From Mariniflexile litorale (GTDB taxonomy: Bacteria > Bacteroidota > Bacteroidia > Flavobacteriales > Flavobacteriaceae), in NCBI RefSeq assembly GCF_031128465.2, contig NZ_CP155618.1, positions 3,276,501-3,340,500 on the forward strand: 64,000 nucleotides of DNA, read 5' to 3'. Below, piece after piece: positions 17,271 to 25,839 of this stretch. A program made the position numbers and the translations under genes. The notes beneath the pieces were generated by a model that had not been told where the DNA came from, did no database searches, and saw nothing but the letters and a program-made list of their open reading frames with translations. Within the stretch, counting starts at the first letter, position 1. Each line of letters opens with the position of its first letter.

Positions 17271-17304
17271 ATAGCAGAGGCGCCGCACAGGAGGCCTCTG
17301 CTAT
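17271..17304. terminator. Hairpin after the DUF6266 gene
   Basis: ATAGCAGAGGC (17271-17281) and GCCTCTGCTAT (17294-17304) form a perfect 11-bp stem. The U-tract on the plus strand is weak, so termination is only probable. Confidence 0.55.
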
Positions 17305-17322
17305 CATTTAAAAAAAAGCTAC

Positions 17323-17532
17323 TTATGGTTTGTTGTTTAGAAGCTGCCCCATAAGGTTTTCAATAAAGTGCTTTGGGAAATAGCGGGTACCGCCCATCAG
17401 GGTATAGGGGAGGAGTTTGGTTTTGCACCAGCGGTATAAGGTGCTTCGGCTTACTTTAAAGAATTGTTGTGCCTCATTCGTGGTCATCCAAGATTCATCT
17501 TTAAAGCGTTGGTGGTTTAAAAATTCAGACAT
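17323..17532 (-). CDS. Excisionase-like helix-turn-helix protein
   Basis: Seen: 69 residues. WMTTNEAQQFFKVSRSTLYRWCKTKLLPYTLMGGTRYFPKHFIENLM is the winged HTH of the MerR/excisionase family (HTH_17) common on Bacteroidetes integrative elements. Such proteins bend DNA at attachment sites or regulate neighbouring genes. It converges with the DUF6266 gene. No integrase is near, so an orphan from a lost element is possible. Confidence 0.82.
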   Translation of the reverse strand: MSEFLNHQRFKDESWMTTNEAQQFFKVSRSTLYRWCKTKLLPYTLMGGTRYFPKHFIENLMGQLLNNKP

Positions 17533-18138
17533 GCTGCTTGGGGTTTCTATTAAAGTGGGTGCATATAGCGTATGTATTTAGGTGTTAAACGGTTTGGTAA
17601 ATATAATTAATAAGGGATTATATGTAATAAAAAGGATACGTAAACCGATGAAATACAGTGACTCTAATAGATAAAAAGCGAACAGGTACTTAAAAAAAAC
17701 TGCTAAAGGGATGCTAGTAGCGTGAGAGATTTAAGGAGCTGTCCAGAAAAAGATAAACCCCTTAGAAAGCAGCGTAGGTGGTTATCTACTTTTTAAAATA
17801 GGAGCATGGATGTATGTAAGTGTCTGTTAAGTTTACATGAAGTAAAGCTAACATTCCGGTATCGTTTTTACTAAGAACCATAAGAAGGGATTGACTTCGT
17901 CGAATTTCATTTCGTGCGGTAACGGGGGCAAATTTTGCACTAAAAGACATGAAAAGTACCTGAGAATGATTTAATAACTGATTTTAACAATCATTAAAAA
18001 TATAAACAGTTATTAAACAGTCTGGAGGCTCGGCTAGGGGTAGCACGGGAATTAAAAGTAGTGACCTTTCAATTAAGCACTTAGCTAAAACTTTTTATTA
18101 TGTTTTGTCAAATAAAATTTTTAGCAATAAAGTAAAAA
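17533..18138. other. Non-coding stretch
   Basis: About 600 bp without a supported gene. Words like TTAAGCACTTAGCTAAAAC near 18075 resemble arms of the attC-like sites, so decayed sites are likely. Confidence 0.4.
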
Positions 18139-18362
18139 TTAGTTACGTATTCTATCTTCTAAAACCTCATTCTTTATTCCTTTTAATTTAAGTTGAGAAG
18201 AAATATCATTTGTATTAATGGATTCTCCCTCAACTCTCAAAATAGAATGTCCGCAGGGATAAGGTTAGTTAAAGTCTTCCAAGTCAAAATTAAATTTCAA
18301 ATTTGGAAATTTGTTTTCTAAAAGTTGTAGCATTTCTCTAGAGAGAATTTCTGATTTTATAT
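18139..18362 (-). pseudogene. 3' remnant of an unknown gene
   Basis: One minus-strand frame reads KSEILSREMLQLLENKFPNL down to FDLEDFN and a TAA, then continues in the same frame with PYPCGHSILRVEGESINTND and ends in LEDRIRN and a stop at 18139-18141. The two halves look like one coding region split by a nonsense mutation, cut off at its 5' end by the neighbouring gene. The family was not recognised. Confidence 0.45.
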
Positions 18363-19025
18363 TGGTAATTCCCAATTTAAAATCAGTTTAATAGTATTAG
18401 TCTTTAAATCTGTCAAAGAAGTATTTGGGTAATTTGCAATATTAGCTATGCCTAATTCATCTTTCAATTCGATTGAAAAGTGGTTATTGTTATTCAAATC
18501 AAATCCATAACCGATTCCAAGTGAGATTCCGTAATCGTATTTTTTTATAACATTCTCATGTTCCCAAAGAGTTATTTTTTCACCAGTTTCCTTAATAGTA
18601 GAATCGTTTTCTATTTTTAATGAATGATTATAAAAACCTCCTAAATCAGCAAATAATTTATTTCCGACATAATACCTAATGAGAATTGGAATATTGATAT
18701 AATTGAATTTCATTTTATCCTTAACGGAATAATCTATATTTTCATTAAAATCTCTATATTGGAAATTTTCCAATTTCATCATTTTACTATCATAATTTAT
18801 ATTTGATATCAATGATAGTTTTCTGTTTAATTTGTATTCAAATGAAAGACCAAATGTATAACTAATCATTCCATCATATCTGTCAAATATATCATCATGA
18901 TTTAGGTCGAATGAATTTACTCCTAAATTCAATCCTATTTTAAATTTTTCGGTGCTAATATCTTGAGAGAATAATTGAAAGGTTATTAATAATGTAAATA
19001 GGATACTTAATTTAATGTTCTTCAT
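18357..19025 (-). CDS. Outer membrane beta-barrel protein (PorT-like)
   Basis: Seen: 222 residues with a signal peptide (ILFTLLITFQLFSQ) and alternating amphipathic strands: FKIGLNLGVNSFDLN, SYTFGLSFEYKLNRKLSLISNINY, FNYINIPILIRYYVGNKLFADLGGFYN, KKYDYGISLGIGYGFDL, TIKLILNWELPI. This is the 8-10 stranded barrel pattern of the outer membrane beta-barrel family (PF13568). The role is unknown. Its upstream flank has ACAGCTAAC at 19040-19048, a core word of an attC-like site, but no partner word was found at its 3' side, where a foreign remnant is joined. Confidence 0.75.
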   Translation of the reverse strand: MKNIKLSILFTLLITFQLFSQDISTEKFKIGLNLGVNSFDLNHDDIFDRYDGMISYTFGLSFEYKLNRKLSLISNINYDSKMMKLENFQYRDFNENIDYSVKDKMKFNYINIPILIRYYVGNKLFADLGGFYNHSLKIENDSTIKETGEKITLWEHENVIKKYDYGISLGIGYGFDLNNNNHFSIELKDELGIANIANYPNTSLTDLKTNTIKLILNWELPI

Positions 19026-19039
19026 TTTTTTCTAATATT

Positions 19040-19210
19040 ACAGCTAACTTCTCGTATAAAAAACGTAGGGGAGGTTATAAGCACTATCGTTTCGATTTAT
19101 TACTTGGCTAAATATAAATGTTTTGCTTTTATCTTTTCTTCTATAAACGCAAATTTTATATTTAGCAGACTTTATTAATATGCACAGCACTTTCGGTTAA
19201 GCACAAACCA
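19040..19210. repeat. attC-like site s6 (family D), right part replaced by intron fragment
   Basis: Starts ACAGCTAAC, then CTCGTATAAAAAACG. It has a long inner stem (GGCTAAATATAAA near 19101 with TTTATATTTAGC near 19153) and a GGTTAAGCAC arm before the intron fragment. Confidence 0.55.
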
Positions 19211-19545
19211 CCGTCTCTTATGCGCAGGCGTCACGTCTTGAAGCATTAGTAAGTCGCAAGGGTGGTAATCGTGGGGTTACATCTGAAGAGGGTAGAGCGT
19301 TAAGAAAATGTCTTGTAGACATTTTTAGCGAATGAGCCAACTGGCGCGTTGGTAACTACAAAACTCGGTACTGCCCCTTCGACTTCGCTCAGGATAAACT
19401 AAATAGAAACCGTATACAGAGGCATATTTACTTGGGTAAGCAAGCACATCCTTGTAACGCCCCAAGATCATCAAAAGGGTAAATATGTAGATATGGCAGG
19501 GATTGAGAGAAAGAAGATGTCATTCCCTGGGGAGGTTCTCCCGCT
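19211..19545 (+). mobile_element. Group II intron fragment (domain I region)
   Basis: Matches the 5' half of the ORF-less intron at 40634 (CTTATGCGCAGG, GAAGCATTAGTAAGTCGC, TGGCGCGTTGGTAACTAC, CAAGCACATC, CCCTGGGGAG). The first ~65 nt and everything from domain II on are missing. A dispersed palindrome with CCTTCGACTTCGCTCAGG is inserted at about 19370-19397. Confidence 0.75.
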
Positions 19546-19549
19546 TTCT

Positions 19550-19675
19550 GAAGTCTTCTTTAAACCCTTATTCGTATCGGTATGCTGTGCGAAGTCTCCC
19601 GACTTCGTACCTATTTCAATAGAACATTCTAATTTTTAAGAATCTTTGTTTTTCATAGAACACTTCGTAAAGCGG
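19550..19675. repeat. Dispersed repeat X, copy 1
   Basis: Contains GAAGTCTCCCGACTTC (6-bp stem, 4-base loop) and ends CACTTCGTAAAGCGG. Related segments occur near 22.0, 22.2, 23.7, 29.1 and 31.4 kb. Confidence 0.6.
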
Positions 19676-19726
19676 AAACGTCTATTCGATTGCCTGTAGT
19701 GTTTCCTGTAATTCCGTTTCTGATTC

Positions 19727-20524
19727 CTAATTTTTATACGCTTTCAAATATTCCGTTAATGCTTCTAAATAAAGTTTGTTAAATGCTATTCCGGAAAATG
19801 GGTTTTGACTGGTTACTAAGTTTCTGTCTTTTACAGCATAGTTTGCCTTTGGTAGTTTTCTTCTATATTTTAACCCCAATTTTCTCAATTTTTTGGCTAT
19901 TTTTCTGTTTTTGGGTTTCCCTTTCATAATGAAACGCTCAATTACAAACTCCTCAAAAGGCGAAACCGAATTAACTTTAAAGCCAATGTATGGATTTTCT
20001 TCTTTTGGTATGGTTAATATGAGACTGGGTGCGTGACAAATAAGCCCGGTGGGCTTATTTTCCTTTGCAAAGTATTTTATTAGGATAGGTATGTTTATGT
20101 CATCTTTTAAATCTACCATTAAACCTTGACCACCTGGAATTATCAAACCGATATAATCAGACTTGTTTTCAATAGCTTTTTTAAGTGTTTTTGGACTATT
20201 AAAGAGACTATCCGTTTTAGTGAAAATGAGAGCTTCATTTTTTACTTCTAAGTTGTTTTTCCAATACTTATCGTTTATACTTTCTTCATCTATTGTTGCA
20301 ATCATTCCATGGGGTGTTGCGAAATCTACAGTATAGCCAGCTTCTGTTACAGATTTATATGCGAGATAAAACTCATTCAAGAAGACACCCGTTTGTCGAA
20401 GTTTCTCTCCATTGTTTAATTGCAATGTGTCTGCTGCACTCATTACAAATAGTATTTTGTTGTTTTGTGCAGAAACTGTTATACCTAAAAGCACTAATAC
20501 TACTATTATAGTTCTAATTTTCAT
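19727..20524 (-). CDS. DJ-1/PfpI family protein, secreted
   Basis: Seen: 265 residues with a signal peptide (TIIVVLVLLGITVSA). The DJ-1/PfpI fold shows as ILFVMSAADTLQLNNGEKL, GYTVDFATPHGM, DYIGLIIPGGQGLMVDL and the nucleophile elbow PTGLICHAPSLIL, with the catalytic Cys near residue 162. Residues 195-235 form a basic insertion (KGKPKNRKIAKKLRKLGLKY) not usual in the family. Relatives include glyoxalase III/Hsp31-type deglycases and type 1 glutamine amidotransferases; export to the periplasm is atypical. It is cotranscribed with the SDR and Crp genes upstream (gaps 12 and 17 bp). Confidence 0.82.
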   Translation of the reverse strand: MKIRTIIVVLVLLGITVSAQNNKILFVMSAADTLQLNNGEKLRQTGVFLNEFYLAYKSVTEAGYTVDFATPHGMIATIDEESINDKYWKNNLEVKNEALIFTKTDSLFNSPKTLKKAIENKSDYIGLIIPGGQGLMVDLKDDINIPILIKYFAKENKPTGLICHAPSLILTIPKEENPYIGFKVNSVSPFEEFVIERFIMKGKPKNRKIAKKLRKLGLKYRRKLPKANYAVKDRNLVTSQNPFSGIAFNKLYLEALTEYLKAYKN

Positions 20525-20536
20525 TTTATAATGTTT

Positions 20537-21271
20537 TTAAATCGTTACACCTTTCATTATGCTATCGGCTATTTTTGGACTAATTCTGTTTATAATTCTC
20601 AATAGTTTTACTTTGTGAATATTTACTTCATATTTATTGTTTTTATAGGCTTTTATAAATTCATCCACCAATCTTTGAGGCGAAATTTTTCCTTTACCTC
20701 TTCCTTTCGTCATTTCAGTATCTACTAGAGGTGGTATTATTTCAAATACTTTTATTGTCTCTAATTGGTATCGTAATGATTTTGAGAAAATGTGAATTGC
20801 TGCTTTTGTACCACAATAGACAGCTGATTTGGCTTTAGGAACCATAGCTAAGCCTGAAGAAACATTCACAATGGCTGCATTAGAATTATTTTGTAGTACA
20901 GGAATTAATAAAGTAATAAGTTTTATAGGAGAAGTTAGATTTGTACTTATTTCATTCTCAATTTTTTGTAAGTTATAAGTGTCGTCCAACAAAGTTTGGT
21001 TATACTGTATACCTGCATTGTTTATCAGCACATTTAGGTCTTTGTGCTCTTGATTTATATAAACCACAAGTCGGTCTAATTCTGATGGTGAGGAAATATC
21101 ACACTTAAAAGAAGTAATTCGCTTATCAAATCTGGCAAGTTCTTCTAATCTAATCTGATTTCTGCCAACAGCTATTATTTGATTGTTCAATTGGCAAAAC
21201 CGCTCTGCCAATTCTCTACCAATTCCAGAAGTAGCACCTGTAATAAGTATTTTGTTATTGTCCAATTTCAT
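20537..21271 (-). CDS. SDR family oxidoreductase (DltE-like)
   Basis: Seen: 244 residues when started at the internal ATG at 21271 (MKLDNNKILITGATSGIG); a longer frame from 21319 adds a hydrophobic stretch without support. Classical short-chain dehydrogenase motifs are present: TGATSGIG (cofactor), NNAG, a catalytic Ser in NVSSG, and YCGTK with the catalytic Tyr-Lys. The active site and PPLVDTEM segment match the DltE-like branch. The substrate is unknown. It is the middle gene of the PfpI-SDR-Crp unit. Confidence 0.88.
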   Translation of the reverse strand: MKLDNNKILITGATSGIGRELAERFCQLNNQIIAVGRNQIRLEELARFDKRITSFKCDISSPSELDRLVVYINQEHKDLNVLINNAGIQYNQTLLDDTYNLQKIENEISTNLTSPIKLITLLIPVLQNNSNAAIVNVSSGLAMVPKAKSAVYCGTKAAIHIFSKSLRYQLETIKVFEIIPPLVDTEMTKGRGKGKISPQRLVDEFIKAYKNNKYEVNIHKVKLLRIINRISPKIADSIMKGVTI

Positions 21272-21336
21272 ACTCGTGATATTTAAAGCAAAATTCACGA
21301 GAATAAAGAGTGAAACCATTTACATATGTAAAGATT

Positions 21337-21903
21337 TTACTTTTTGGCTCTTATACGACTTAATTGGGTTGGCGTAATGCCTAAATACGAAGCGATATGG
21401 TATTGGTTAATTATGTTTTCTAAATCTGGATGTTCTTTTTTAAAGATTGAATAGCGTTCTGTTGCTTCAAGTGTTACAAGTTCAATTTCTCTTTTCTCTT
21501 TTATAGCAAACTTATATTCTGCCATAGTTCGAGCAAGGCTTTCAAATTTCGGATACTTATTATAATGTGACGTAAGTTGTCTAAAATCAGCAACGAATAG
21601 CGTGCAGTCTGTTAGGCATTGAATATTAATTAAATTTTTTTGCTTTGTTATTATTGATGAATATGCTGCTACAAAATTTGAAGGTGTAAAAAACGTTTTA
21701 TTGTATTCGTTTCCCGATTTATTGCGAAAAAATGCGCGCATTACTCCATTTGAAATAAAAGCTAATTTTGATGAAAATTCTCCTTCTTTGGCAAAGTAAT
21801 CCTTCTTTTTGAGTTGAATTTCAGAAAACAATGAAATGAAAATTTCCATTTCACGTTCTGTAAAAGGGACTAATGTTTCCAAATAGATTCTCAGTTCATT
21901 CAT
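21337..21903 (-). CDS. Crp/Fnr family transcriptional regulator
   Basis: Seen: 188 residues. The cNMP-binding-like barrel (KKDYFAKEGEFSSKLAFISNGVMRAFF, about 30-60) leads to a C-terminal HTH (INQYHIASYLGITPTQLSRIRAK). First gene of a three-gene unit with an SDR and a DJ-1 protein, so it probably controls that unit. The same regulator-plus-SDR arrangement recurs at 32005-33578, which argues for local regulation of an electrophile or carbonyl stress response (inference). Confidence 0.88.
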   Translation of the reverse strand: MNELRIYLETLVPFTEREMEIFISLFSEIQLKKKDYFAKEGEFSSKLAFISNGVMRAFFRNKSGNEYNKTFFTPSNFVAAYSSIITKQKNLINIQCLTDCTLFVADFRQLTSHYNKYPKFESLARTMAEYKFAIKEKREIELVTLEATERYSIFKKEHPDLENIINQYHIASYLGITPTQLSRIRAKK

Positions 21904-22377
21904 TTTTGGTAAGCGTGTTCTGTTTTTTTACAGTACTGGCATACATGCATAACCACAATAGAAATAAGCCCCTTGTAATTAACATCGTTTATGCATGCAA
22001 TATATTATTTTTATTCGGAAACCGATGACTTCTTTAAACCCTTATGTGTATCGGTATGCTGTGCGAAGTCTCCCGACTTCGTACCTATTTCAATAGAACA
22101 TTATAATTTTGTCAGCCTGTATCTGTATTATATATAGTAAAATTATACCATACCAACGCCTATAAAACCTTAAAACCAAGCAAACAGACCCCGTTTTTGT
22201 GTTTATTAAACGATGGTTTGTGCCTCAACTTTGTGGGTACGAAGTCGGGAGACTTCGCATAGCCATTCTAATTTTTGAATCTTTGTTTTTTATGAGTTCC
22301 GAAGTTCATTGGCATACTGAAAACTTTATTTTTTTGAGGGAAGGCAGATTGCTGACGGTTGTCGGAAGCAAAACTAT
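21904..22377. other. Non-coding stretch with decayed repeats
   Basis: Holds a degenerate family C attC-like site (CATGCATAACCACAAT to about 22020), then two pieces of dispersed repeat X (22028-22104 and 22153-22294, the latter with GTACGAAGTCGGGAGACTTC). No gene was supported. Confidence 0.55.
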
Positions 22378-22836
22378 TTAGTCTTTAGATTGGAAAATTT
22401 TACCTAGAACAAAAATACTAGCAAGACCAATTACAGTTGTAGTTCCTAATGCTATTGCAAGAGTTTCGTGACCTTCTATTGCTAAATAAACAGTAGAAGC
22501 AATGCAAAGTAGAGCCAAGGTAAAACCAAAAATTTGACCTCTACCACTTTGTTTTATTTGCCCTTTAATAGCGAAGTTCTCTAATTCCATTCGATGTTTA
22601 GATTGGTTTTCTGCCATTTTAACTACCCGTTCAGCACCATCTTTTACTACGTTATTGTACTGTTGTAAAACATCAGGTGAAGGCAATGGACCACTAAAAC
22701 TTCTTTTAATTGTAAGGACAGCTATTATTTTTTCCTTTTTCTCTTCAGAAATTTCTGGGTCATCTAATATCTCTTGAATTTCTTGAAGAATATCATCTTC
22801 CTCCTCCTCGTTGATTGGGTCTAAAGCTTCTGACAT
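22378..22836 (-). CDS. DUF2335 family membrane protein
   Basis: Seen: 152 residues. A very acidic N-terminus (EEEEDDILQEIQEILDD) precedes the DUF2335 hallmark RSFSGPLPSPDVLQQYNNVV-KDGAERVVKMAENQ. Two C-terminal membrane segments follow (GFTLALLCIASTVYLAI and LAIALGTTTVIGLASIFVLG). The function of DUF2335 is unknown; it is frequent on prophages and genomic islands. It starts 2 bp after the stop of a small upstream gene, so the two form a pair. Confidence 0.85.
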   Translation of the reverse strand: MSEALDPINEEEEDDILQEIQEILDDPEISEEKKEKIIAVLTIKRSFSGPLPSPDVLQQYNNVVKDGAERVVKMAENQSKHRMELENFAIKGQIKQSGRGQIFGFTLALLCIASTVYLAIEGHETLAIALGTTTVIGLASIFVLGKIFQSKD

Positions 22837-22837
22837 T

Positions 22838-23062
22838 TTATTTTAAGGAAAGTTCTTTTTTAACCTTTTTGATAGCTTTTTCAATGTCTTGTCCAATAAC
22901 ACCCCAATCTGATTGTATAGCTTTAAAATCAGCCTCTACAGAAGTTTTTGAAGTGTTAAACTTATAGTAATTGCCAAATACATTAAAAGCACTACCCATT
23001 CCTATAAAAAATGAACTTTTAGGCAATAAGAAATCAGTTCTGTATTTACGAAATTTAGTCAT
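22838..23062 (-). CDS. Small protein paired with DUF2335
   Basis: Seen: 74 residues. No signal peptide; the middle shows FFIGMGSAFNVFGNYYKFN and the C-terminal half is a charged helix (FKAIQSDWGVIGQDIEKAIKKVKKEL). Not recognised as a named family, but its 1-base spacing with the DUF2335 gene suggests translational coupling and a shared job. Confidence 0.65.
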   Translation of the reverse strand: MTKFRKYRTDFLLPKSSFFIGMGSAFNVFGNYYKFNTSKTSVEADFKAIQSDWGVIGQDIEKAIKKVKKELSLK

Positions 23063-23327
23063 TTTTATAACTATTAATTGTTTATAAGTTTATAGTATAT
23101 GTTAATACAAAGTTACAATATAATAAAATATTATGTAATTAAATATAAGTTAAATTATATTATATGTAAGATCGTATTAGCACGTTATAAGTTACATTAT
23201 TTAATTGATATATTAAAACGTGATGTGTTAAAGTATATTATAAATGATATCCGCAAACAAGCTAAAAAAGGGGAGAAAAAAATAAAGAGATTTCAGTAGT
23301 CAATACTGTAAAGAGTGGGGAATGTTT

Positions 23328-23432
23328 GCCAACACATGCCTAACCACAATAAAAATAACCCATTATAGTTATACCGTTTACGTATGCAATATATTACTTT
23401 TTAATTAGGAAACCAATGACTTATAGCGCTTG
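23328..23432. repeat. attC-like site (family C)
   Basis: GTTTGCCAACACATGCC, then CTAACCACAAT and TATAGTTATACCG arms, TATGCAATATATTA, and TTATAGCGCTTGGTTCG at the right end. Confidence 0.55.
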
Positions 23433-23610
23433 GTTCGTATTCGACTTTTTTTTATAAAGTAGTCCTAATTAGTTGAAGCTTATATGTATGGTGCTTACCA
23501 ATAAAGTCTTCTAGCACAGGGCGTTGTTTTTGGAATAGTTGGTGTAATATTTATAAAGAACGACACCCTTGTCAGGCTTATATGCATGATAGGTAGTAAA
23601 ATTATTCATG

Positions 23611-23773
23611 ACCAACGCCTATAAAACCCTAAAACCAAGCAAACAGACCCCGTTTTTGTGTTTATTAAACGATGGTTTGTGCCTCAACTTTGTGGGTACG
23701 AAGTCGGGAGACTTCGCATAGTAATTCTAATTTTTAAGAATCTTTGTTTTTTATAGAACACTTCGTAAAGCGG
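23611..23773. repeat. Dispersed repeat X, fullest copy
   Basis: Runs from ACCAACGCCTATAAAACC to CTTCGTAAAGCGG and includes the hairpin GAAGTCGGGAGACTTC. A near-identical partner lies at 22153-22294. Confidence 0.6.
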
Positions 23774-23950
23774 GATTAGTGCGGAAAGAAAGTCGACAAT
23801 ATTTTCAGACAGGACTAAGCCGAATTTTTTTGTTTGGTTTTGTTTCTTTGGTTTCACAGAGCCAAATCAACAAGATTTGGAGACCTAGTAAATATAAAAA
23901 AAACATTGGAGTTAAACTCAAGCCCGCATTAATTTTAGCCTTTGTTATAT
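23774..23950. repeat. attC-like site s8 (family E)
   Basis: Outer arms ATTAGTGCGG (near 23775) and CCGCATTAAT (near 23925) pair with one G-U. It ends with GTTATAT at 23944-23950, whose partner ATATAAC is at 24936-24942. Confidence 0.5.
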
Positions 23951-24931
23951 ACCGTTTTTTATCCAGTCCATCGCTTTTGAGATACTTTTTTCTGAATCAC
24001 ATTCAACATCTGGTATGATTCCTTCTTTAATAAGGTTTCTATTAATATCATAATAATAAGATTGAGCTAAAAATAAGATAGCACCACTTTTTAATTCATA
24101 AAATGCTAAATGAGAAGTCATTCCTATAGTTTGTTTACCAAAAGTTTTACTATTATTTTGGAATTTAAAAGCCAACGCTAGAAACTCTCCAGAACTTGCT
24201 GTTTTTTTATCTATTAAAATTGCGATTTTTTTGTTTTTATTTAAAAGAGTTGAATTATATGTTAAGCTTTCTTGAAGTTGATTGCCATATTTAAAATCCT
24301 GATTTGTACATGTTATTTCGTTGTAATTATTTTTGTTATTCAAATATATTCCAACTAAAGGATTATCAAATAATGGAGCAAGACCCAAGCTTTCGCAACT
24401 TAATCTACCACCTCCATGTGTTCTTAAGTCTAAAATCCAACCAGATAATTCTTCGGATTTATCTAATCCTAATAGAGCTTTTCTGATTTCTAGTGTATAT
24501 TTTTCGATAAGTTTATTATCCGTTATATGATTTGTTCCAGATAGTTTAATATAGCCTATATTCTTCTCTAAAATTTTTGTTTTTATTACAGGTATATCAA
24601 GTTTATTACTATTTGATTTTTTTGTTTTATTATCATTAGTTTTTTTTGAAGCTAAAATTTTACTGTGTCCATCATTAACAAGTTTTATTGTGTATGCAAT
24701 TGCAAGATTAAAGTCATCATTATCATTAATATTTTTAACTGAATTTCTAACTGTTTTTTTTAAATCGTTCCAATCTAAATCATTTTTCTTAACAGATTTG
24801 TTTTGGATTAACATAAAAGTTTCTTCAAAATTTTTTTCAGCCTCAGATTTAATAAAATTATCACATGATAAAAGAATAAATATTGATAATATTATACATA
24901 AGGGTTTCAATTTGTTTTGTCTTTTCATCAA
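23945..24931 (-). CDS. S41 family peptidase lipoprotein (cassette gene)
   Basis: Seen: 328 residues. A lipoprotein signal ends in IFILLSC. After a helical N-terminal part the S41 (C-terminal processing peptidase) core appears: IGYIKLSGTN, GWILDLRTHGGGR, and KKTASSGEFLALAFK with the nucleophile Ser in ASSGE; the Lys of the dyad would be in FGKQTIGMTS. There is no PDZ domain. It probably degrades or processes peptides in the periplasm. The TAA stop (23945-23947) lies inside the core word GTTATAT. A related lipoprotein is encoded in another cassette at 30167. Confidence 0.85.
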   Translation of the reverse strand: MMKRQNKLKPLCIILSIFILLSCDNFIKSEAEKNFEETFMLIQNKSVKKNDLDWNDLKKTVRNSVKNINDNDDFNLAIAYTIKLVNDGHSKILASKKTNDNKTKKSNSNKLDIPVIKTKILEKNIGYIKLSGTNHITDNKLIEKYTLEIRKALLGLDKSEELSGWILDLRTHGGGRLSCESLGLAPLFDNPLVGIYLNNKNNYNEITCTNQDFKYGNQLQESLTYNSTLLNKNKKIAILIDKKTASSGEFLALAFKFQNNSKTFGKQTIGMTSHLAFYELKSGAILFLAQSYYYDINRNLIKEGIIPDVECDSEKSISKAMDWIKNGI

Positions 24932-24935
24932 AAAA

Positions 24936-25074
24936 ATATAACGTTTATCTTGTAAGGAACGTTGCGTGTTTGTGTGCGAGGATTTTCCGAAGGAAAATCA
25001 GATGCTAGCAAACAAAGCAACGACCAAACGGTTGAACTAAAATAAGCAATGTTTTTTAGCACGGTGTTAGCCAC
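24936..25074. repeat. attC-like site s9 (family A, complete)
   Basis: ATATAACG, GTTGCGTGTTTG arm, apical ATTTTCCGAAGGAAAAT, CAAACAAAGCAAC return arm, then AAGCAATG and GTTAGCCAC at 25066-25074. Confidence 0.75.
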
Positions 25075-25501
25075 TGGTTTTCTTTTTTATCATTCCGTAA
25101 ATAATGTTAATCGGAAAAATGATTTGTCCGACCATCATAAGCAAAATAATCAGAGTGATAATTAAAGTCAGATTATTATTGAATTCATATTCCATAATTT
25201 CAGTCCGATAAAGTTTGGTCAAAATCCATAAAACTAAAGTTCCGCCAAAAGTCAATCCAATGTGAGTCCAATTCAGCCATTTTGAAAGCTTTCTATCCGC
25301 TTTTTGCATAATCCAATATCCTATTCCGATTATTCCAAAAAGTATTGAAATCAGTATTGCAAAATGCATATAAGCAATAACGTAATACGTGTCGTAAGCA
25401 TGTATATCTAATACAGCGTCTCCGCTCAAAATTCCAATTAGCATTATAATCGGAATCGCAAGTAAAAAAATCACATGTGGTTTTTCAATTAGTTTGTTCA
25501 T
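25067..25501 (-). CDS. Small membrane protein with a heme-copper oxidase subunit I-like helix (cassette gene)
   Basis: Seen: 144 residues with four hydrophobic segments. The segment DIHAYDTYYVIAYMHFAILI closely resembles the helix of cytochrome oxidase subunit I that normally reads D-x-x-x-HDTYYVVAHFH, but both copper-ligand-type histidine positions of that motif are altered (H to Y at the first, H to Y in VAHFH). Thus it looks like an isolated, non-metal-binding relative of that helix pair. The function is unknown. The stop codon lies inside GTTAGCCAC, and the gene is bounded on the other side by GTGGTTAAC (25509-25517). Confidence 0.6.
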   Translation of the reverse strand: MNKLIEKPHVIFLLAIPIIMLIGILSGDAVLDIHAYDTYYVIAYMHFAILISILFGIIGIGYWIMQKADRKLSKWLNWTHIGLTFGGTLVLWILTKLYRTEIMEYEFNNNLTLIITLIILLMMVGQIIFPINIIYGMIKKKTSG

Positions 25502-25839
25502 TCAACTTGTGGTTAACGTTTTTTTTTTTTTTAAATTATTAAAAATCAATATGTTGCAAATTAATTTTTATCCCTCTCATTGGTCTTGTCTATTACCTTT
25601 ATGTTAGCTCAAGAAGTCAATGCTTGGGTATATGGAGGATGAAACACAACGGTTAGTATAAGAAACTTAGGGCAGTTGATAAGCACTTTGTTTCGGTTTA
25701 TTACTTAGCTAAATATAAATATTTTGCTTTTATTTTTCTCTTAAATGCCAAATTTTATATTTGGCGAACTTTGTAAATAGAAAAGGGCATTTGGTTTAGC
25801 ACCCAACGCCCTATGTTTTTTATACATTATTAGTTTTTG
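25502..25839. other. Non-coding stretch between two cassettes
   Basis: Contains the remaining core word GTGGTTAAC (25509-25517) of a site whose body is missing, a T-rich run, and the family D site 25649-25833. No gene was seen. Confidence 0.55.
25649..25833. repeat. attC-like site s11 (family D)
   Basis: AACGGTTAGTATAAG at the left, inner stem AGCTAAATATAAAT with TTTATATTTGGC, GGTTTAGCAC arm and right end TATACATTATTAG. It is homologous to s6 at 19040. Confidence 0.55.

Larger units (their letters stand above)
23063..23943. other. Non-coding stretch with three repeat elements
   Basis: Very AT-rich to about 23300; then a family C site (23328-23432), repeat X (23611-23773) and a family E site (23774-23950). 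No supported gene. Confidence 0.55.

Noticed and set aside
22199-22381. Plus-strand ORF with VPQLCGYEVGRLRIA, also at 31262-31447
   Set aside because: It is the translation of the dispersed repeat X hairpin in both places, not a gene.
23099-23299. 66-codon plus-strand ORF
   Set aside because: Extremely AT-rich, only Ile/Lys/Tyr-rich translation, no recognisable feature.
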